DNA of 64,000 nt from Pyrocephalus nanus (Eukaryota; Chordata; Aves; Passeriformes; Tyrannidae), in NCBI GenBank assembly GCA_038380795.1, contig CM076275.1:1490501-1554500 (forward strand), in the 5' to 3' direction. Both the position numbers and the translations under genes were made by a program. Positions 13,167 through 25,100 of this stretch are shown here, piece after piece; position 1 is the stretch's first letter; each line of letters begins with the position of its first letter. The notes beneath the pieces were generated by a model. It did no database searches. It was not told the origin of the DNA and saw only the letters and a program-made list of their open reading frames with translations.

Positions 13167-16100
13167 GATCAGCATTTGATGGAAATCAAACAGCACATTC
13201 CTAAATCTGCTTTAATGTCAGTTAATTAGGAATATATAAGAAGAGTCCTGTTAATGCTGCTAAGTGTTTTCCTTGATGAGTGAGTGCTACGTGGCAAGGA
13301 GTAAACAACCACCTCTCTGCTAGCAAATCTGCAAGCTGGTGGGTTTTTAGCAGTCTGAATTGAAATACCAGTCCTTTCTTTGTAGACTGTAAGCTCCTAA
13401 TTGGGAAGTGTCATACTCACAGCACTCAGGGTAGCAAAAAGTAATTTGTAACTCGACAGATGACTCAGAATAAAAATGTGATAACCAAGCTGCCTGTGTG
13501 ACAAGTAAATAAAAACTGGGTGCCTATATTTTTCCATACCTGGTAAGGTAATGAATTTTTGAGAGGTATGGTTAGTTCTGTGCCTGGCTTTAACTCCTGC
13601 CTGTATAAGCCTGCTCATACATGGCTGTTGGTTCCCAGAGGCCTCGACAAACAGGTTTTGTAGAGTAACCCTTGATTTGGCACGTGAGAGAATGGCACAT
13701 CACAGAATGGTTTGAATTGGAAGGGACCCCTAAGATCATGTTGCTCCAACCCCCTCCCATAGGCAGGGAACCAGGATAAGGAGGAGGGGTTTTGAGTGAA
13801 ACTTCCATTTGACAGGAACTTGCAAAAGTTTCTGCCAGAGTGGGAAAGCTGTTTACAAACTCTGCAGCAGATTTCCTCTCTGGCATAATGCTGATGAATG
13901 AGCACAGAGTTGTATTTCCCTGTCCAGCCTGGTGCTGAGTGCTCTGTGACAGATGCTGAATGTGCCCTGATGGATCTTTTGTGAGCCCTGTGTGCTCAGG
14001 GAGGGCTCAGAGCTTTCCAGCCTCTGCAAGGACTCCAGTTGGGCTCCCGTGGTTGATGCTGGAGTACTCAGCACCATTTAAGTTTTTACATGTCTAATCT
14101 CTCACACACAAGTAGTTTTCTGCTTTATGAAGAAAACTCACAGCCTATAGGTACTGAAATTCAGTATTGCTTTAAGCCAGCTCAGAGTATTTCCTTAAAT
14201 AGAAGATTTCTTGTGTTTTCTTTTAAGGAGAATTATCCATGCAGTCTCCATTAACTCCTTAAAATGTAAATCTCTGCACATTAAATACTGTGATTATATT
14301 TATGATTAAGGTTAATCTGTGTTTTACAAAACATCCCCTGTTGGGTTGTGACATGAGCTTACACTCTGCTCCTCACAGGGAGCTCCCTGCTTGTTAGTGC
14401 AGAAACTTCTGTAGAAATACCTCATTGGCCATGAAACCTAAATTTCTATGCAGATACTTTAAATAATATTTTAAATGATTGCTACTATCCTTGAAGCTCT
14501 TTCCTTTTATGCTGCTTAATTGAGTTCTAGTGCTTAGTTTAACTGTATATCTTCATATCTTAAATTTCTTCCCCATCTCCCCCGTTGAATGAACTAAAGT
14601 TAAAAAGGGATAATCTGATTGGCTTCTCTGGTGAAGGAGAAGCCATTTAAATTCCTGTATTAAATTTCTGTGGTTCATGGAGCTGTGTTGTTTCACAAGA
14701 GCACTGGTCATCCTCAGAATAAGTGTTTGAAGTTGGTTAGAATTTTGTTGTTGGGTCGGTTTTTTTCCTTCCAAGTAAAACAGAGTGAACACATGCTGGC
14801 AGTGCTCTCTCTGCTCCCTCAGAATGAGCAGGTTTGTGTTTCTGTTTCTGTCTTCACAGTGATGTGAATTGTTGGTGCAGTCCCAGTGCAGTGTCAGCCC
14901 TGCCCTCGTGGGTGCCAGGGCTCTGCTCCCCCTCCAGGGTGCCGTGCTGGGATTGTTTCCCTTCTGCAGCACGGCCAGCCAGGCAGATCTGAGGGTAGAT
15001 GTGTTTGGCAAAGCACTGACTGCATCCTTTCTGCAGGACTGCAAGCAGCAGTGCTGCCTGGAGGGGTGGAGGAGGGGGCTCTGTCCACGGTGACAGCCCC
15101 GAGCTCTGTCTGCCTGGGGCAGGGCTGAGCATCCCATAATTACATCCCATCTCTTCATCCCTGGGCATTTCTGGCTGCCTTCGTTTTTGTCACTTATAAC
15201 TCTGCATCTCCCACGTCACCCCTGCTCTGGTGTCCTGAGTGGGGAGGGGAAGGGGGGGTTGGACACATTTGGCAAAAGCTCGTGCTCCAAATGAACAGAT
15301 TAGGAAGAAATGTGCCACTGGTGTTAATTATGCCTGCTCTTGCTTCAGATCTGATTTGTTAGCTTGACTGCATATCTTTGTGGTGATAAGCATCCAGGAG
15401 CTGGGGTCATCACAACTGAGATAAATACTGAGTCATTTCTATTCTTAGTCAGGCTCTCAACCCAATCAATAACGCAACCATGGTTTTTAATTACAAAAGA
15501 AGAAAGTAATTGTGATCATCTCTGTTAAACTATGTCCCAAACTTCTGTGCCCGTGCAGCAGGTGCTTAAAAAAACTACAGCCAGACTAACAGCAGATGAC
15601 TTTTTTATGACAAAGCTTTCAAAAAAATAGTTTAATGGCAGTTCTCTGGTGCTTTATAAAAATTAAATTGCTGTTTGGGTCTTGGATCAAGTAATAAGGA
15701 AGTAAATGGTTCAAGGATGTATCTTCAGAAGTAAAAAATAAGACCTGAGATAGTAAGTTTTGCATTTATAGTTCATACAGTGTTCAAAACCAAACAGGGT
15801 TTAAGAATTTGATACAAATTTCTATGTGACTCTCAAACCTGTAAACTCAAATCTGTTTTTCTAATTAATGGCTGTGGTCAGTAATCTGAGGTTTTGGACC
15901 CCCCACCCCTGGCAGTGTCCAAGGCCAGGTTGGACAGGGCTTGGAGCAACCTGAGACAGTGGAAGGTGTCCCCTGACAGTGGGGTTGGAATGAGATGATC
16001 TTTAAGGTCTCTTCCAACCCAAACCATTCTGTTATTCTGTGTATTTATTACCCACATATATTTTTGACAGTTCTCTCACTGACATTTTTTAAAACAGAGA

Positions 16101-19100
16101 TTATTTCTATCTCTAAAAATAGTGTGTGTATGATGTAATGCCTATTTCTGTGGAGTTGTGACAACATACTGAATTTTTTAACTTGTTAGTTCGTTGTAGA
16201 GCAGAATAAAGAAATTGGTACCAAACTTTCAGTAGGAATCCCTTTTCTTAGAGATGCAGGTTTGTTTTTTTTTTTTTTTAAATTCCTGTAAGAGGATGAT
16301 GAGGTTTAAAAGATTTGTTATAATAACTGCGTTTTATGGGCAGTATCTTAGTATTTGCATCATGTAAAAATTGTCCTGGAGCCTTGTAGAAGCATTTATC
16401 TTCAGAGAAGTCTGTCACTGCAGACTGCTTGAGTGGCAAGGTTCTTGTTCTTTGATCATTACTTAATGTAATCCTGTCAGAGGCTGGAGGTAGCGTGGGG
16501 GATCTCACAATTGGAGGGAATTAAGTCACATTTCAATGTACTGGATCAAACCCATTAGGTGCTTTACCATTACTAATCCTTTCCTTTTTAAATGCTGCAA
16601 AACACTGTGGGTCTCTTATAATCTATTTTTAACTACCAGGTAAATTTGCTGAAATGGTCCCTTTTATTGATCTAAACCAACTTAAAGCATGTTTCCAGCT
16701 GCCTCTTGCTAAACCTGGACACAGCATCGCTGGCTTCTGTTTATTTGGAATATCAGCTAATTTTAATGAGGCTGTGGCTGATCTGTGAGTGGCTGAAATC
16801 AGTAGTTCTGGAGCTGGAGGATGGCTCTCTTTGCAGCTCATTGCTCTTTACTGTGTTTATGTCCACACTTCCTCTTTTTTGATACTTTTAAAAAATGCTT
16901 GGCAGAGTTTTAACTTCATTGACTAATGAGAGGCTGAGAGAGTTGGGGTTGTTCAGCCTGGAGAGGAGAAGGCTCCAGGGAGACCTTAGAGCACCTTCCA
17001 GTGCCTAAAGGGGCTCCAGGAGAGCTGGAGAGGGACTTTGGACAAGGGATGGAGGGACAGGACACAGGGAATGGCTTCCCACTGCCAGAGGGAAAGATGA
17101 GATATTGGGAAGGAATTCTTCCCTGTGAGGGTGGTAAGGCCCTGGCACAGGTTGCCCAGAGAAGCTGTGGCTGCCCCTGGATCCCTGGGAGTGTCCAAGG
17201 CCAGGTTGGATGGGGCTTGGAGCAGCCTGGGCTGGTGGAAGGTGGCAGGGGCCTTGACTAGATGCTCTTGAAAGTCCTTTCCAACCTAAGCCATTCTGGG
17301 ATTCTTGAATCACAGGTAAATTTAGGTTTTGCTGAAATCCGTGGGTCCTGCAGTGCACTCACAGGGTACAGACATTACCGTCGTCCTTATCTGTCTGGAG
17401 GGGGTGTGTGATGCAACGAGGTACTGCAGGTTCCTCCTTGCTGAGGTTGTTTTTACAAACACGAGGTTTTTCACGGTCTCCATCTCTAGTTCTGCATGGG
17501 CTGGGGGTGATCCCAGCCCGCGGGGGCTCAGGAGCAGCTCAGGAACAGCTCTGTGCCCCCGCTAGCCGGGCACCCTGCAGGACAGGAGCCCGAGGGAGCC
17601 CCTGTGTGCTGACACTGTCTGCAGCCCCGCTCAGCTCCTGCCCTTTGAAGTGTTCTCCTCGCCTCTGTGGTGGAAAGGAAGCCGTGTCTGCAGCGTGTGA
17701 GCTTCCTGCGTGGGCCCCTGGGGGTTCGTCGTGCGTGGGTGCGGGCACAGCATCCGTCCTGTCTGGCGGGGAGAGGGGGGCACAGGGGACAGTCACTGTC
17801 AGGCTGGGCTTGGTGGGTGGGGAAGAGGCAGTGGATTGGGGAGTGATTGAGCAGGACTGGTGTAGAGGTGTCTTTCCCAGGCCAGACAGCTGGGGAAGGG
17901 TCTGGAGCACAGGCTGAGGAGCAGCTGGGGGGGCTCAGCCTGGATAAAGGGAGGCTCAGAGGGGGCCTCCTCACTCTCTACAACTGTCTAAAAGCAGCTC
18001 ATAGCCAGGTGGGGACTGCTCTCTTCTTCCAGGTAACAAGTGATGGGGTGAGAGGAAGCCACATTGCACCACGTAAATTTTAGATTGGATATTAGGGAAA
18101 ATTTCTTCATGGTAAGACTTATAAAGCACTGGAATAGACTGCCCAGAGCGGTGATGGAGTCACCATCCCTGGAAATATTCAGAAAACATGTGAATATGGC
18201 ACTTGAGGACATGGCTTCATGGTGAAATGTGGTGGTGGTGCTGCACGGGCAGTGGAACCCGATGATCTTAGGGGTCTCCTCCAGCCTTAACAATCGTGTG
18301 ATTCCGTGATTCTGCTGCTTCACTGGTGGAGCTGGAAACAACCTCTGGCAGGGTCCTGCTGGCATCCAGCATGGGAACCTGTGCTCGGCATCCCGAGCTC
18401 GCCCTGCTCTGCCGAGCTGCCCTCGGGCTCTTCCCTCTGCTTTTGTAAGCCAGGGGAGAATTGCCAAATGCATGTTCGCTCATATTTTATTTTACATATT
18501 GATTTTGTCTGCTCGTTTTGTCAGCAGTGCTACTGTCAAGGGCTCCTTGAAAGCCTGCCGCTGGTTATAGTGGTCATTAGCAAAACACCAATCCTCAGAG
18601 TGTGCTGTGCATTAAAAATCTTCCCAGGAATTTCCATAGACCACCGGTGTTTCCCAAACCAATTAATGAGCGTCTGCAGTTCCCAGCGAGTAATGACTCG
18701 AATAGGCTGCTTACAAAATACGAAAATACTTAATGAAAATACTGCCCTTCGGTGAAAACCTGGGTTTTTCAGATGAAAATTTTATCTTTTTAAAACTAAC
18801 ATTGTAATGCAACATGTCAACCCCAGTTTATCCATAAACTCAGTCGGTTTTCAAAACTCACTTTTGGGAGTTTCCCTGAAGATTTTACAGACTTGACAAG
18901 CAGGTTATATATAAACTGTGAATTACAGGAGTCACCTCAGTTTGGAGGTGACATGTGCAGCTGTGTAACGGCACTTCAGAGTGAGGCACAAAGGAAACTG
19001 CATCAGACTGAAACTGGGGAGGATTTATTTTAAGCAAGCACCTGTATGTACTGAAATCTGGCTGCTGGCTGTGGTGTACAGCCCTTCCCATGGCCTGTGG

Positions 19101-22100
19101 GTGATGCCACTGTGCTGGGATGTGACATCATTCTGCTGCAGGACAGATGGACACGCACTGTCCTGCCCTGCCAGGCTGTGGCTTCCATCCTGGAACGAGG
19201 TACTGAGTTGCTGTTAGGGAGAGCCACACTGGCAGGTTGCTAAAACAGCTGATTACCCACCTTTCCTGCTCTTCAGGGCCAGGCTGGACGGGCTTAGAAC
19301 AACCTGGTCTAGTGGAAAGTGTACCTGGGCATGGCAGGAGGGTTGGGACAAGATGAGCGTTAAGGTCCCTCCCTGCCAGTTCTATGATTCTTGCCTCAGA
19401 GACTTTTTTTTTTTGGTAAACCTTACTCCATCTCGAGTGAGATGAGCACTAAGTTGTACAGCTGCTCTCTCCCCATGTGTTGGGGTGATGATGGGCCCCC
19501 TGACCCTGGTGTTGTCCTGCAGCAGGTTTGTGTGTTTTCCTGCCCCTGCTCAGCAGAGCAGCAGAACTGCACTTGTTGGTGATAATTCAAGAAAAACTGG
19601 TGGGTATTTTTACATTTATTTCCTACTTGCAGTCCAAACACATCAGTGTTTGTACAACTGAGCACTTTTCACCAGGAAGCCTGGAACTGTTTGGAAGCAG
19701 ATCCTGAGCACAGCCTGTCCTTCGCAGAGAAATCATTGACACCATTAACTGGCATCAAACTGGAGAGTTGCTCAGACCTTGACCTGAGCTGATGCTGGCA
19801 GTTCTGTGGGAGGGATGTACTCTTGTGCCAGCTTGTGGCAGAAGAACCTTTTGAAACTTCTAAATATTTTGCAAATTACCAGCTCAAGAAGCAAGAATTC
19901 AAGTCATTATTACTGTGCTCTCCACACAATAACCAGTTATCTGTTTCTTCCTCCTCCTTTTACCACATAGACAAATTTACACTGTGATAACAATTAACTC
20001 ACTTCCTTGGAAAATGTCTGAGAAAATATTTTATGCAGCATTATCAGAGAGTTAATCTCTGTTTTGATGGACCCTAAGGGGCTGGGTGGCAGTTCCAAAG
20101 CCGTTAATTCTTTATAAGCAGCCTCTTAGGCAAACTGGTCGAGACTGGTGCATGAGGGTTTGCCAGTGGGGTCTGATGGTAAAACAGTGCTCTGTGCTGG
20201 AGAGGAGTGTTTCAGTCTTTTTGGAGGCTTAAAAACCTTGTGTTTGAGTTGCAGTTCTTTGTCAGATCCATGTTTCAGTGTCTTGAAATGACATATTGGG
20301 TGGCTTCTTGTAGGAAGCCGACAGGGTAGTAGCCAGCAAGCTGGTTGCCTGCGTGCAGGGAGATGGTAGCGTGCTTGGATCTGCTTTTGATTTCCTGTCT
20401 TCCATCTGGGCTGTTTCTGTCCAATATGCTCTTCTCAAGTGGAGCAGCCTGGTTGTATTCTCATTTGTCGCCAACTCAACCTTTCACTTGGGTTCAGGTT
20501 TCTCCTGCCTTAGACAGAAGTAGTCGTGTGAAGGGTTATTTTTTTTGTGTTAGCACTGTAAGGTTGTAAGTTGGAGTTGCTGGGTTGACTGTCATATAAT
20601 GCTGAAGGACTTCTTCAAAGGGCTGTGATGGTGTTGTTTTCAACTTTGTTTTCAAGGTAAAATGGATTTCTGATTTAGAATATAGAAGATCACATCAGCT
20701 CAGACATGTTCTTTGTAAGCCTCGTGGACCAGCTTAGAGACTGGGAATATCCTGAGCAATTTTCAATAAAAATCACCATCAGAAAATGTCAGCACATAAT
20801 GCAAGCATTTGGGTGCCCTGTTTTCCTTGGAAAAACTTGGCATGGAAACCACTGCCTGTAGGAGAGAATAGCTAGAAGAGTATCTTTGGTTTTGGCATAG
20901 AACTGATTGCTATCTAATGACATTTAACAGCATTTGTAGTTTTATATTTGATATGTGGCATCTTCCTTAATAGGGATATATCTGACAGATATAATGCTTG
21001 ACTAAATAACACCACTCTGTCTTAATTCCTCATTGATCCTCACTTGGTTCTTGCAAGTCAGAGTTGCATTCTCTCACTGAGTTAAAAGTTTTGTTCTTAT
21101 ACGGTGAAGGGGTGATGTAGCCACAATGCTTGTGTTGTCTTTATGATTTTGGTTTTGTTGCCTTTAAAGTCTGGTTAGCAGTTGTGGTTTGTCATGGTGG
21201 AGTGCAGGTATGGCATCTGGCTCACCCCATTGTTTTATCTGTTAGGATCAGTTTCTCAGCCTGGGTGGGAGTAGCTGGGCTTTTCCCCCTCAGTGGGGGA
21301 AGGGACCCCAAATGATGGTGGGGAAAATTTTTTCGGAGCATACTCAGCTTTCCATTTTTAAAGGTAATAAGGTTGGATTGTACCAGAGGATGAGAAAGTT
21401 CGGGAATTGCTGCACTGTGATGCTCCAGCTGCTGAGGGGAGCCCTGCAGAGCTGCTCGAGGGTCTGCACTGTGCTTCCCCAGCGTGGGGGATCTGGGCAG
21501 CCACATCTCGGGATCTGGAGACCCCAAGTGCCTCACCCACCCCATTATTCCCTCTGGTCCCGAGCTCAGGCTGTGCTGGGCAGGGCTGGTCCCAGCCTGG
21601 GTCCAGGGACAGCAGAGCTGTCTGTGCACGAAGCTGTGCCTGAGCCCAGGCAAGTCTGGCAGGGTAGAACTCCCTCCAGACTCAGGACTGTTCCTGGGAC
21701 AGGAGTGTCCAGGAGGTGCCATGCCTGAGCTGGTACTCGTGTCACACACTCTTCAAGCTGGATGCACTGACCACTAATGAGAGTGGACTGCTCAAAGTCA
21801 CCCTTGCTTAGAGAGAAATTTTGAAGTTTGGTAGGAGTCGGATCCCTCCCCACTTCCTGCTTGCGGGCTTCCAGTTTAGTGTTAATTCTCAAGAAAAAAG
21901 ACAGAAGAAATATTGGAAGTGGCATTTTAATGATTTTTTTTTTTAACCTCTTCTGTGGACTTAATGCTTTATTCTCAGGGTCATTTAATCAGAGACCTTT
22001 TTCTTGTGAGAAGTGTGCTGATACCTTATGTCCTAAATAGTCTTAGTCCATTTGGTTTAATTTGAGATGCCATTTTAATAAATGCAGGAGGAAAAACTGT

Positions 22101-25100
22101 TTTTTTAATTGGCTTTCATATCAACTTTTGGGACATGAGAAAATACATATCTTAGTAGACTTTGCATTTTCCTAACAGGAAGCTTCACCTGGCTTCCCAG
22201 ATTGGTGGTAGATGAGGAAATCACGGCCAGGTCCATGTTAGGTTTGGGCTGTGATGTCAGTTTTGAGACCAGATTGAGGTTATGTTTGGTGAGCAAAATT
22301 CTAGATGTGTTGGGAAAATTTTGCTGTGGGATATTAGAGATTTCCCCCTTTCAGTGTCTCTGGGTGGATTCAGCCCCACCAACCGACCCTTCTGCCGTTG
22401 GTATCCCCACCTTTCCATCAGCAGGGGTTTCCGGGTTGCATACCTTCCCAGCCTTCCCCACCCCTCGCCGAGATGAGATGGCAGGAAGGAAGGGAGGAGT
22501 GAATCAGCTCTGCTCAAGCCATAGAAAGGAACTTGGAGTCTGAAGCAGAGGGGGCTTCCCCCTTCCCCCCCAGTGCCGCCTCCCTGCTTGCGATGCGGAT
22601 CATGCTCTGCCCGGCTCTGCAGAGCGTGTGTGCCGAGACAGAGCTGCAGGAGAGAGCTGCAATTTATAAACATCTTTAAGAAACTATTATAAACCATATA
22701 AATCTGAAGCGCTGCAAGTAGGAGATGACCTTTCCCGGCTTAACACAGCAGCTGAAAAAAGATGGTCGGGGTAGTGCGAAAGCGATGGAGAAATCCAATC
22801 CATGGTGCCTTTTTATTGTTCCTCCTGTGTTGCTGGTGCTATATTTAGAAGCTTACATCACTTCAGGGATGATGACAGTCTCTGCCCTCCCTCTCCCGCT
22901 CCCCCCCTCCTCTCCCTCGCTCCTTCCCTTAGGATGGATCGTGTTTTCATACTACTTATGAGCCCTACAGATCTTTGGGTAGGATTTTTCTACAGCCTGT
23001 TAGCGAGAGCTGCTGTGGAAAGTGATGTATGGAGAGATGGGATGGCACCACGGAATGTCACCCTGGAAGGGGAAGGGGAGCCCAGGGGTGCTGCTTTCCC
23101 TGCCTCCTCTTCCTAGAAGGGTCAGCAATAGGGTGGAGGGTTGTATTCTCTTTTCTTTATCCCTGCCAGGACAGTGCTATGAATCATTTATGGTGTTTAA
23201 AGTTCAGTGGTGGGGAGAGCTGGGAGCAGCACGGCAGTGACACGGAATGCAGCGAGCTGTGCCCGCATGGCAGGGGCTGCAGCTGGCTCTGCCTCCTCAA
23301 CTCCTCGCTCCCCACTGCCTGCCTGTCCAAAAAGATTGAAAGTACTCAAATCAGTGGAAATAACCTCTCGGTGCAGGTGCCCTTAATGCTAAAATATTTC
23401 TGCATTATGCTGCTGTGCTCGGCAATTCCCACTCACGAAACTGTATTAAAATGAATTATTTTAGCCTGAAACATCTTTGCCTGAGTGTGTGCAGTGACAG
23501 ATCACTTCCCGAGCAGCCACTCGCCTTCCCCAGCCCCCACCATGGGCTGGGGAGTCAGGATGTGACCAGAGGTGCTGGACTGAAGTGGGGGTGGCAGGGA
23601 AGGTGTGTGCTGGTGGCTGAGCACTGCAGGGACAGCGTGGCAGGGACAGTGCGTCAGCAGCCGCCTGGCTCTGAGGACAAAAGGACACGAGTGCCTGAGC
23701 CCAGCCTGCAGACCCAGGCCCCTCAGCTCGCTGGCAGCCAGCTCCTGTCTCATCAGCCTGGGCCACCATGCCTTTGAGGCCATCCCCATCCTCCCTGACG
23801 CCATCCCCATCCTCCCTGACGCCATCCCCATCCTCCCTGACGCCATCCCCATCCTCCCTGACGCCATCCCCATCCTCCCTGACGCCATCCCCATCCTCCC
23901 TGAGACCCTCACCATCCTCCCTGACGCCATCCCCATCCTCCCTGACGCCATCCCCATCCTCCCTGACACCATCCCCATCCTCCCTGAGACCCTCCCCATC
24001 CTCCCTGAGACCCTCCCCATCCTCCCTGAGACCCTCCCCATCCTCCCTGAGACCCTCCCCATCCTCCCTGAGACCCTCCCCATCCTCCCTGAGACCCTCA
24101 CCATCCTCCCTGAGACCCTCACCATCCTCCCTGACACCATCCCCATCCTCCCTGAGACTATCCCCATCCTCCCTGGCACCATCCCCATCCTCCCTGGCAC
24201 CATCCCCATCCTCCCTGACACCATCCCCATCCTCCCTGACACCATCCCCATCCTCCCTGGCACCATCCCCATCCTCCCTGACACCATCCCCATCCTCCCT
24301 GACACCATCCCCATCCTCCCTGGCACCACCCCCATCCTCCCTGACACCATCCCTATCCTCCCTGACACCATCCCCATCCTCCCTGCTGGGGCTGCACAAA
24401 GGGCTTTTCTTCCTCTCACTGAGCAGGTCGTGCTGCTCCCGGGGTACCTTCTGCTGGGGGCTGAGGGTTCTCCCCTGCCTGGGCAGGACTTGCATTTGTG
24501 GTATCCTTAAATGAGAGAGGGCTCTAATCCTGCCGAACTGAACGTGCCTTCAAATTAGCCTTTAAATTATGAAAGGCCTTACTATCGTTTTAAAAACATC
24601 CCATTTTTCAGACTTGCTCTTCTTAGACAATTAGAATGTGCAGATTTGGTTAATGGCCAGGAGGATTCAGGTAGCATTATAGGATAAAGGGAATGATGCA
24701 GAGAAATGTATGGAGTGGTATTTCAGCATGGAAATAAATCAGAGTTAAGGAACAAAGACCACCTTTAATTCAGAGATTGTAGACTGCTTTTTCCTTAAGA
24801 TTCTCTGAAAACTTGGATTCCGGCTTAAAATGTGACTGGAGATTTTCTGTCTGTGATTCTGCTCAATGCTGCAGCTCTTCACAAGTATTTTGATTGTGAT
24901 CACTACAGAGCCTTTGTATCAGATTGTTTTTCATCTCAGAGTTGTTCTGGTTTTGAGATTTGTCATTAAACAGACGATTTACAAAAACACAGCCTTGTTG
25001 CTGCAGGGAGCTGGGGCTGCAGAGAGGCATGTGCTAAAATAAATAAAGAAAGGAATGAAAGCAGAAAGGAGTGGGGGGATGCCCCAAAAGCCGGGGTGTG

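Noticed and set aside
14553..15158. 201-codon minus-strand open frame
   Set aside because: Low-information product without domains; overlaps other chance frames and has no promoter or splice context.
17408..17974. Open frames on both strands in the GC-rich stretch between two CR1 copies
   Set aside because: Openness follows from high GC; there is no conserved motif and the frames run into CR1 sequence.
21222..21749. Overlapping open frames on both strands (up to 175 codons)
   Set aside because: Mutually overlapping frames on opposite strands in a locally GC-rich intron patch; none resembles a known protein.
23776..24384. Regular short repeats resembling a CRISPR array
   Set aside because: There are no unique spacers; units are directly adjacent 21-mers in an avian intron, so it is a minisatellite.
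23461..24514. Four long overlapping open frames (248-344 codons) on both strands
   Set aside because: They arise from a 21-bp tandem repeat whose period is divisible by three and has no stop codons; the predicted proteins are pure repeats with no unique domain.
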